A stretch of 64,000 nucleotides of DNA from Megaleporinus macrocephalus (taxonomy: Eukaryota > Chordata > Actinopteri > Characiformes > Anostomidae): NCBI GenBank assembly GCA_021613375.1, contig CM038709.1, positions 40,975,156 through 41,039,155 of the forward strand. The letters are read 5' to 3'. This document shows, in pieces, positions 55,984 through 64,000 of the stretch (its first letter is position 1; every line of letters begins with the position of its first letter). The position numbers and the translations under genes were made by a program. Under the pieces are notes generated by a model. That model ran no database searches and had not been told where the DNA came from. It saw only the letters and a program-made list of their open reading frames with translations.

Positions 55984-57035
55984 CAGGGGAGGGATACCGA
56001 ATAGAGAGTTCTCCAAAATCGTATACTGCACCTTTAATTCTAAACAGCATCCATATGTGGCCTGAATGGTACCTTAGGAAACTTACTCAAAGTCTTCTGC
56101 TTCACAATCGCTTTTCCTCAACATGGGCCCTTTAATTTGGCTTAGTGAGGAAAATCGAATAAAGGGCTCTATTTGGGGGGAGGATCTGAAGGAACACTGA
56201 ATAGAGAGTTCTCCAAAATCGTATACTGCACCTTTAATTCAAAACAGCGTCCATATGTGGCCTGAATGATACCTTAGGAAACTTACTCAGTACATAAGTA
56301 CCTCAAAGTCTTCTGCTTTACTATCGCTTTTCCTCAACATGGGCCCTTTAATTCATCTGAGTGAGGAAAATCAAGTAAAGGGCTCTATTAGGGGAGAGGA
56401 TCTGAAGGAACACTGAATAGAGAGTTCTCCAAAATCGTATACTGCACCTTTAATTCAAAACAGCATCCATATGTGGCCTGAATGATACCTTAGGAAACTT
56501 GCTCAGCTTATAAGTACCTCAAAGTCTTTTGCTTCACTATCACTTTTCCTCAACATGGGCCCTTTAATTCAGCTGAGTGAGGAAAATCAAGTCAAGGGCT
56601 CTATTAGGGGAGAGGATCTGAAGGAACACTGAATAGAGAGTTCTCCAAAATCGTATACTGCACCTTTAATTCAAAATAGCATCCATATGTGGCCTGAATG
56701 ATACCTTAGGAAACTTACTCAGTACATAAGTACCTCAAAGTCTTCTGCTTCACTGTCGCTTTTCCTCAACATGGGCCCTTTAATTCGGCTGAGTGAGGAA
56801 AATCAAGTAAAGGGCTCTAATAGGGGAGGAGGATCTGAAGGAACATTGAATAGAGAGTTCTCCAAAATCATATACTGCACCTTTAATTCAAAACAGCATC
56901 CATATGTGGCCTGAATGGTACCTTAGGAAACTTGCTCAGTACATAAGTACCTCAAAGTCTTCTGCTTCACTATTGCTTTTCCTCAACATGGGCCCTTTAA
57001 TTCGTCTGAGTGAGGAAAATCGAGTCAAGGGCTCT
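55984..57035. repeat. 216-bp tandem repeat, 5 copies
   Basis: ATAGAGAGTTCTCCAAAATC recurs at 56001, 56201, 56417, 56633 and 56850 (spacing 200, 216, 216, 217). Each unit has ATACTGCACCTTTAATTC, CATATGTGGCCTGAATG, CTTTTCCTCAACATGGGCCC and GAGTGAGGAAAATC. Copies 2-5 are highly alike; copy 1 lacks a 16-bp piece (CAGTACATAAGTACCT). Confidence 0.95.
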
Positions 57036-57780
57036 AAAAGAAGTCAGTCTGTGATTTTTTTTTTATGGGTGATTAGATTGGTAGGCGGGTAATTCTCATT
57101 AGCCATGCTGGTGAGAGTCCCGACTCTCCGGGTGTGCCCGCGGTGCCCGCTGGGAATCATGGGAAAAGAATGCGGAGCGCTCTCTGGTCTCTGAGCTGAT
57201 CATATCAGGGCACAGGAAATGGCATTCTGGGTAGCAGCCAGAGCCAGAGGGACAGAAGGAACCGTGTGTGGCGTTGATGGGGGGGGTGATGTTGTTTTGG
57301 TGGAGATACTGTAAGGACAAGGGGTGAAGGGAGGGGGTTACATCTCCAGGGAAGCTAATGGATAGCAGAATGACACGTATTGACCAGTGTGTGTGTGTGT
57401 GTGTGTGTATTTCTTCAGAAGAGCTCTTCTATCTCTCATCTAGTCAGTGGAAAGACTACGTCCCCCCCTTAAGAACAGAGCCCATTCACTGTAAAGGCAA
57501 CACATCATTGTAGGCCAGTGTTAGTAAGGACACGTGAGACTTACAGTAGTAGTTTTTTTATAAGACTTCTTTAAACGGAGATTTTTGCTGCCTTTGTGGT
57601 TCATGTTGATCACAGTGCAGTAACAATAATGATGATGATCAAACAGTCTGACCTCTCAAGCTATCTTCTGCAGCAGATCACATGTATTTCATATTTGAAT
57701 GAATTCTCATGTCTCCTCATCACATCATCATAATATTTTCATGTGATCTCATGTTTTTTATGTGTCTGTTTTTTTTCTGT
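57036..57780. other. unassigned sequence
   Basis: No gene supported. Short (GT)n at 57390-57408. 57105-57300 has some CG content. Confidence 0.45.
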
Positions 57781-59112
57781 AATAGATGTCCTCCACTGAC
57801 CCTCACTGCTGTTCCTGTCCTTTACTGACCGTCACCGCTCTTCCTCTCCTCCACTGACCATCACTGCTCCTCTCCTAAACTGACCATCAGTGCTTAGTAT
57901 ATTCCTATACTCTCCACCACTGACTGTCACTACTGGACCTCTCCTAAACTGACCATCACTCCTGTTCCTTCTACTTTACTGACCGTCACCGCTCCTCTGA
58001 CCATCAGGGCTTAGTATACTCATATACTCTCCGCCACTGACCATCAGGGCTTAGTGTACTCATATACTCTCCTCCACTGACCACCAGTGCTGAGTATACT
58101 CCTATACTCTCTGCCACTGACCCTCACTGCTGTTCCTATCCTTTACTGACCATCACCGCTGTTCCTCTCTTCCACTGACCGTCACTGCTCCTCTCCTCCA
58201 CTGACCATCAGGGCTTAGTATACTCATATACTCTCCGCCACTGACCATCAGGGCTTAGTGTACTCATATACTCTCCTCCACTGACCATCACTACTGTTCC
58301 TCTCCTCCACTGACCCTCACTACTGTTCCTCTCCTTCATTGAACATCACTACTGTTCCTCTCCTCCACTGACCATCACTACTGTTCCTCTCCTCCACTGA
58401 CCCTCACTACTGTTCCTCTCCTTCATTGACCATCACTACTGTTCCTCTCCTCCACTGACCATCACTACTGTTCCTCTCCACTTCTGACCAACACTACTGT
58501 TCCTCTCCACTTTTGACCATCACTACTGTTCCTCTCCACTTCTGACCAACACTACTGTTCCTCTCCACTTTTGACCATCACTACTGTTCCTCTCCACTTC
58601 TGACCATCTCTACTGTTCCTCTCCTCCACTGACCATCAGGGCTTAGTGTACACATATACTCTCCTCCACTGACCATCAGGGCTTAGTGTACACATATACT
58701 CTCCTCCACTGACCATCAGGGCTGAGTATACTCCTATACTCTCCTTCACTGACCATCAGAGCTGAGTATACTCATATACTCTCCGCCACTGACCATCAGG
58801 GCTTAGTGTACTCATATACTCTCCTCCACTGACCATCACTACTGTTCCTCTCCTCCACTGACCCTCACTACTGTTCCTCTCCTCCACTGACCATCACTAC
58901 TGTTCCTCTCCACTTCTGACCATTACTACTGTTCCTCTCCTCCACTGACCATCACTACTATTCCTCTCCTCCACTGACCATCACTACTATTCCTCTCCTC
59001 CATTGACCATCACTACTGTTCCTCTCCACTTCTGACCATCACTACTATTCCTCTCCTCCACTGACCATCACTACTGTTCCTCTCCACTTCTGACCATTAC
59101 TACTGTTCCTCT
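57781..59112. repeat. 29-40 bp compound minisatellite
   Basis: Two unit types interspersed: CTGTTCCTCTCCTCCACTGA followed by CCATCACTA (29 bp), and a longer version carrying GGGCTTAGTGTACTCATATA and CTCTCC (about 40 bp). Blocks of each type alternate (long type near 57990-58080, 58200-58285, 58625-58825), giving a mosaic. A CTCTCCACTTCTGACCA sub-variant forms its own run at 58478-58615. Confidence 0.94.
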
Positions 59113-59433
59113 ACAACAACACTTGTTTTTCTTTGAACAGAGACGATATGTGGTGTGATTTTTTTTTTCACTAACCAGCAGCTGAACAGGTAATCTAATG
59201 CATTATGGAACCTGACATATACTCATATACTCCTACTTTAGAAACTCCTTTACATGTAATTATATCTACATGCTCATACTTGGCATTATAAGCTGATATA
59301 AATGCTCTTCATACATAAAAACGTTTTTAAAAAATGTTTTTATTTACTTCAACTTATATTATTATACTTTATATATTGTGTATATATGTTTTATTATTTT
59401 TTTGTTATCTCTATCTATTGGTGAATGGAGGAA
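59113..59433. other. unassigned AT-rich sequence
   Basis: No gene. The last part (from about 59380) may be the beginning of the LINE tail resumed at 63008. Confidence 0.4.
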
Positions 59434-60116
59434 CAGCAAAGTAGAGGTGGACGATACCGTGATTTTTGGTATTGATCCGATACCAAGTAAACACAGGGCC
59501 AGTATCGCCAATACCGATACCGTTACTTTTTAATATTTAAGCTTCATAGATCCAAAGGATCCAAAAGACCTAGGAAAGAATTTCGCAAAACATTGTTTAT
59601 GACAACAAAATACTTTATTATAACAATTAACATTTTTGTTTAGAAACAATGCAACAGTAACAAAACAAAGTTTGCCTTAACGTTAGGAAAATAAAATCTT
59701 TTTTTCAGGTAAAAACAACCTAAAACAAAATCTCCAGAGGTAGAGGGCTGACAAACCACAATCCAACAAAAGTAACACACCACAACAAATACTGTAAACA
59801 GTTTAAAAGTCAAGTCAAGTCAAGTCAAGTGGGTTTTATTGTCATTTCAACTACATACAGAGTACACAGTGAAACGAAACAACGTTCCTCCAGGACCATG
59901 GTGCAACATAGACAGTGCATACAGACACAAGTGCAACACGAACAAACAAGTGCAGACAGACAACACAACACAACACAGTACAGACAGAGAATAATAAATA
60001 ATTGCTGGTAGTGTGCAAATTGTGCAATGTGTAATAAATAGAGTCCAGTGAGGTAGTAAAGTTATCAGTGCAATGCTTTGTGCAAAAATGCTTCCCTTTT
60101 TTTATCTGGGGTAAAT

Positions 60117-60120
<4 letters not shown>

Positions 60121-60179
<59 letters not shown>
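60121..60179. repeat. (GA)n microsatellite inside the LINE 3' region
   Basis: GA repeat with one GTGA interruption near 60148. Confidence 0.95.
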
Positions 60180-60180
<1 letters not shown>

Positions 60181-60199
60181 TACATGTTCCAGAAAGATA

Positions 60200-61651
60200 T
60201 CAGTTCAGACGTTGAGTTGTGTTGAGAAGTCTGATGGCTTGGGGGAAGAAGCTGTTGCAGAGTCTGGTCGTGTTGGACCGGACGCTGCGGTACCTTCTTC
60301 CTGATGGCAGGAGGGAGAACAGTCTGTGTGAAGGGTGGGTGGGGTCATCCACAATGCTGGTTGCTTTGCGGATGCAGCGGGTGGTGTCAATGTCCAAGAC
60401 GGAGGGGAGAGAGACTCCGATGATCCTCTCAGCTGTCCTCACAATGCGTTGGAGGGACTTGTGGTCAGAGGCTATGCAGGTCCCAAACCAGGCAGTGATG
60501 CAGCTGCTTAGGATGCTCTCTATGGTTCCCCTATAGAAGAGGGTGAGGATGGGTGGAGGGAGACGGGCCTTTCTCAGCTTCCGGAGGAAGTAGAGACGCT
60601 GCTGGGCTTTCTTGGCTGTAGAGCTGGTGTTCAGGGACCAGGTGAGGTTCTCCGCTAGGTGGACACCAAGGAACTTGGTGCTCTTAACGATCTCCACAGA
60701 GGAGCCGTTGATGTTAAGCGGAGAGTGGACCGGTCTTGATTTCCTGAAGTCAACAACCATTTCCTTAGGCTTCTCTACATTCCAGTGAAGGTTGTTGACT
60801 GTACACCAGTCTGTCAGCTGCTGTACCTCCTCCCTGTATGCTGACTCGTCGCCTTTGCTGATGAGACCCAGCACAGTTGTATCATCGGCGAACTTTATGA
60901 TGCTGTTAGAACTGTGTTTCGCAACACAGTCATGAGTCAGCAGGGTGAACAACAGAGGACTCAGTACACTGCCCTGGGGTGCCCCAGTGTTCATGGTGAT
61001 GGTGCTGGAGCTGCTGTTCCCGAACCGGACTAACTGGGGCCTCCCTGTCAGGAAGTCCAGGATCCAGTTGCACAGGGGGGTGTTGAGGCCCAGCAGGCTT
61101 AACTTCCTGGTGAGATTCTGTGGGATGATGGTGTTGAATGCTGAACTGAAGTCTATGAACAGCATTCTGACGTAGGTGTCCTTCTTCTCCAGGTGGGTGA
61201 GGGAGAGGCGAAGGGTGGTGGTGATGGCATCGTCCGTGGAGCGGTTGGGACGATATGCAAATTGCAGGGGGTCCAATGAAGAGGGCAGTTGGGTCTTGAT
61301 GTTCCTCATGACTAGCCTCTCAAAGCACTTCATGATGATGGGCGTGAGAGCTACGGGACGGTAGTCATTGAGGCAGGACACCGTGGACTTCTTCGGCACG
61401 GGGATGATGGTGGTGGTCTTGAGGCACGTTGGGACAGTGGAGCTGCGCAGGGAGACGTTGAAGATGTCCGTGAGAACATCTGTCAACTGGTCTGCACACT
61501 CTCTGAGCACTCTGCCAGGGATGTTGTCTGGTCCTGCAGCTTTCCGTGGGTTGACTCTGCGCAGAGTTTTCCTCACGTCCACTGCAGTCAGGCACAGCGC
61601 CTGTTCGCCTGGCTTGGGTGTGATCCTGCTCACCAACGTGTTGTTCTGTGC
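60200..61651 (-). pseudogene. LINE ORF2 fragment with reverse transcriptase domain
   Basis: An uninterrupted frame of about 480 codons, the longest credible coding sequence in the window. Numbering from a TTG at 61636: [12 protein letters not shown] (35-46) and [20 protein letters not shown] (89-108) are early RT blocks; [11 protein letters not shown] (160-170) holds the motif A Asp; [14 protein letters not shown] (217-230) is motif [13 protein letters not shown] (248-259) is motif C with the two catalytic Asp at 251-252; KFLGVHL (321-327) follows. The C-terminal [16 protein letters not shown] and [10 protein letters not shown] end is typical of fish L2/CR1-like LINEs. RT copies LINE RNA into DNA at the target. 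The frame stays open upstream to a stop at 61652-61654 at the junction, with no ATG; the endonuclease domain is missing, so this is a dead-on-arrival copy. Odd: NVEKPKE where the family usually has NVEKTKE. No stop codon or frameshift within, so the insertion is young. Confidence 0.92.
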
Positions 61652-61663
61652 CTAGGGTTAGGG

Positions 61664-62870
61664 TATTCTGTCTAAACATACAATAAAATAATACAAAAAA
61701 TAAGGAATTTCTTCCATTCAGTGCACTTCTGGCTTTAAACAAAATAAAAACAACAAATAAAAATTAAATATAAGTATACATCAAGTTTTTTTCTTAAAAA
61801 AAGAGTGTAAAAAATATAACTTAAAGCTAATTAAAACAATCTTCTGAGGTTAGAGAGCTGAAAAAACACAATACAGAAAATTAACACACCACAACAAATA
61901 TTGTAAACAGTTTCAAACGTATTCTGTCTAACAATACAATAAAATAATACAAAAAATAAGGAATTTCTTCTATTCAGTGCACTTCTGGCTTTAAACAAAA
62001 TAAAAACAATAAGTAAAAAATTAAATAAAGCATAAATAATGTTTTTTTCTTTAATAAAGAGTAAAAAATATAACTTAAAGCTAATTAAAACAATCTTCTG
62101 AGGTTAGAGAGCTGAAAAAACACAATACAGAAAAATTAACACACCATAACAAATATTGTGAACAGTTTCAAACCTTTTCTGTCTGAACATACAATAAAAT
62201 AATACAAATAATAAGGAATTTCTTACATTCAGTGCACTTCTGGCTTTAAACAAAATAAAAACAATACGTGAAAATTTAATAAAGCATAAATAATGTTTTT
62301 TTTAATAAAAAATGTGTAAAAAATATAACTTAATGCTTATTAAAACAATCTTCTGAGGTTATAGAGCTGAAAAAACACAATACAGAAAAATTAACACACC
62401 ACAACAAATACTGTAAACAGTTTCAAACTTATTCTGTCTAAACATACCATGAAATAATATAAAAAATAATGAATTTCTTCCATTCAGTGCACTTTTGGCT
62501 TTAAACAAAATACAACAATATGTGAAAATTAAATAAAGTATAAATCAAGTGGGTTTTTTTAAATAAAGAGTGTAAAAAATACAACTTGAATCTAATTAAA
62601 ACAATCTTGTGAGGTTAGAGAGCTGATAAACACAAGACACCACAACGTATTTTGTTTTACAATACAATAAAATAATACAAAAAATAAGGAATTTCTTCCA
62701 TTGAGTGTACTTCTAGCTTCAAACAAAATAAAAATAAGTTAAAATTAAGTATAAATCAAGTTTTTTTTCTTAAATAAAGATATATAAAATATAAATTAAG
62801 GCTAATTACAACAATCTTCTCAGGTTAGAGAGCTGAAAAAACACAATACAGAAAAATTAAAAATTTTTCA
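61664..62870. repeat. 255-bp tandem repeat inside the hAT element
   Basis: ATTCTGTCTAAACATACAAT starts near 61664, with variants near 61920, 62177 and 62431 and a decayed one near 62650 (spacing about 255). Each unit continues AAGGAATTTCTTCCATTCAG, CACTTCTGGCTTTAAAC, ACAATCTTCTGAGGTTAGAG and AACACACCACAACAAATA. A further half unit lies on the other side of the LINE (59735-59808). Confidence 0.92.
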
Positions 62871-63007
62871 AGTCAAACAATAAATGGACTAAAATACACT
62901 AAAATACAGCCAAACGGCGCTTCGATATCAGAGAGATCAATATCGATACCAGCGTTGGTATCGATACTATCGATATTTGGATCGATTCGCCCACCTCTAC
63001 AGCAAAG

Positions 63008-63080
63008 TAAGAATTTCTTTGTACAGTGTAATTGTCTCTGCTGTGAATATGACAATAAAACTCTTGAATCTTGAATCTAA
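63008..63080 (+). mobile_element. older LINE 3' tail, split by the hAT element
   Basis: TAAGAATTTCTTTGTACAGT, then ATGACAATAAAACTCTTGAA and TCTTGAATCT is the usual 3' end of fish L2-type LINEs with a short heptamer tail. Its beginning (AACAGCAAAG) lies left of the hAT at 59432-59441, so the hAT landed in this tail. Confidence 0.75.
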
Positions 63081-64000
63081 TGCCTTATACAGTAAATGCA
63101 TGTAGGATGGAATTACAGAAGGATTCATAGAAAGTGATTATATAGAAAAACAGCTCAGGTGGGCATGAAATGCGGAATATAGGCCTTTAAGACTGGCTTT
63201 GGTTTTTGAAGGGCGGCCTGTGCGTGTTTAGCGGAGCGGAGCGGAGAGCAGGGTGTTTCATTTACACAATTTATAGCACAGCCACCCGTTTAACTACTTT
63301 AATTATCACCTCATCAGCAAGAGAGAGAGCGGGAGAGGGAGAGAGACTCAGAGAAAACATGGGGGGTAAAGTAGGAGTTAGACCCCTCTAGCTGGTCTTT
63401 TCCAGCTTTGTTTTCACTGCTTTCCATTCTATTTTGTAGTCCCGTGTTCAGTCAGTCGCACCGTCCAGCTCGCGCATGCTACTAACGACCCTCTGAGCGC
63501 TGTAGACTAATTCAGGCGATAATAAGGTACATCGACTCACTTATCGCTAATCATCAGTTACTAACTATTCCTCATAAATGCCTCCTGTCACAGGTACGCA
63601 TGCTTTGCACTTCAGTCTAAGCAGCGGTAATAAAGAAACCCAGTGTAATACAGTGAGCAAACTCAGTTATCGCTAATGCACATCATTAACTATTCAGAGC
63701 TGCCTCTGAAGCTACACGGTCTCTTCTACCTCGACTCTCTGTTCACTCCAGTTTAATGAACCAAGAAGAAAACAATTGGAAAAAAATAGTAGTAATAAAA
63801 AAGCCCTCAGCCACATTAGAACACAGTGAGCGAACCAGATATCGCTAATGCGTGCCATTAATTATGAACTATAATAAGTGACGTATAAGCAATATAATCT
63901 ATTATAAGTACATCCTCTTTACAGTGAGCTATATTTCAGCCTAATGAGCTAAATAGCTGTACTCCGTTTGTCCTAACGGGCACAGCTGAGTCATTAAAGG
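63081..64000. other. low-copy sequence with internal similarity, candidate conserved element
   Basis: No gene supported. GCGGAGCGGAGCGGAG at about 63231-63246; GA-rich 63318-63350. From 63520 a TATCGCTAAT core occurs three times (63542, 63668, 63840), each followed after a few bases by CATTAA/CAGTTAC and ACTAT, suggesting old duplication. It continues off the right edge. Confidence 0.4.

Larger units (their letters stand above)
59809..61656 (-). mobile_element. 5'-truncated LINE, L2/CR1-like
   Basis: Reads on the minus strand: truncated ORF2, a (GA)n microsatellite at 60121-60179, then a 3' region ending in a GACAATAAAACCCACTTGAC type tail with (CTTGA)n. On the plus strand this tail is the GTCAAGTCAAGTCAAGTCAA run at 59809. 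The upstream part of ORF2, including an endonuclease, is absent. Inserted in the hAT-internal array between a half unit ending CAGTTTAAAA and a unit starting ATTCTGTCTAAAC. Confidence 0.9.
59442..62999. mobile_element. non-autonomous hAT element containing a LINE, 3558 bp
   Basis: Flanked by perfect 8-bp repeats CAGCAAAG (59434-59441 and 63000-63007). Left end TAGAGGTGGACGATACCGTG; right end in reverse complement TAGAGGTGGGCGAATCGATC; TAGAG fits the hAT YARNG rule. Subterminal GATACC/GTATCGAT motifs occur at both ends. The interior is a 255-bp tandem array into which a minus-strand LINE (59809-61656) has inserted. Without the LINE it would be about 1.7 kb. No hAT transposase frame remains. 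Confidence 0.93.

Noticed and set aside
60219..61655. Plus-strand frames opposite the LINE ORF2 and the 125-codon minus frame at 61365-61742
   Set aside because: Shadows of the real reverse transcriptase frame; no motif of their own.
61655..61670. Interstitial telomere repeat
   Set aside because: Only about one and a half TTAGGG units; too short to call, noted only as junction filler.

Overview
The window looks like non-coding nuclear DNA of a teleost fish. The evidence is the repeat content: Tc1-like relics in several families, hAT and PIF/Harbinger non-autonomous elements, an L2/CR1-type LINE with an FADD reverse transcriptase, an L1 ORF1 relic, the widespread fish repeat ending in a 'caccaccgtactaa' tail, and very many microsatellites and minisatellites. 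The mix resembles an otophysan (characin or catfish relative), but that is only an impression. No host protein-coding exon, tRNA, rRNA or known miRNA could be supported. The only recognisable coding sequence belongs to transposons, and all of it is broken. The window is therefore best read as intergenic or intronic.

Layout. 1-5 kb: an alternating 41-bp minisatellite, then Tc1-like relics on both strands. 5-13 kb: kilobase-scale purine-rich (5.0-7.15 kb) and pyrimidine-rich (9.7-9.9 and 11.8-12.9 kb) tracts, an L1 ORF1 relic, and a locally duplicated segment of about 500 bp. 13-20.5 kb: MITE pieces, an internally deleted ZMYM1-like hAT transposase relic, a 65-bp minisatellite and a CpG-rich stretch. 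20.6-24.1 kb: a PIF/Harbinger fragment, then a dispersed fish repeat split twice, once by a 29-bp satellite block and once by a 1972-bp hAT element with a perfect 8-bp target duplication. 25.1-26.8 kb: 45 copies of a 37-bp repeat in strict register. 27-35.5 kb: a Tc1 MITE, a hAT element holding a LINE tail and a TCTA microsatellite, a TIR MITE, a scrambled two-module repeat and a 20-bp minisatellite grown from the tail of the fish repeat. 36.1-39.3 kb: a 3-kb pyrimidine-rich tract with two families of higher-order repeats. 40-53 kb: a complete PIF/Harbinger MITE, two further hAT-type elements, a foldback element, tandem Tc1 ends, and Tc1 relics carrying a nested MITE. 55.98-59.1 kb: a 216-bp array and a 29-bp array. 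59.4-63.1 kb: a three-level nest in which an old LINE tail is split by a 3.56-kb hAT element, which is itself split by a 5'-truncated LINE. The last 0.9 kb is lower-copy sequence with internal similarity.

How the parts relate: several minisatellites can be seen to arise from, or lie inside, transposons (20-bp array from a repeat tail, 32-bp array inside a hAT, 255-bp array inside a hAT, tandem Tc1 ends). Between repeat blocks lie less repetitive patches (about 14.1-14.5, 19.4-20.4, 29.1-29.5, 39.4-39.95, 44.0-44.5, 47.65-48.05, 53.7-53.9 and 63.2-64.0 kb) that could be conserved non-coding elements; this needs cross-species alignment. Element boundaries without a target duplication are approximate. 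All family assignments come from recognised sequence patterns, not from a database search.
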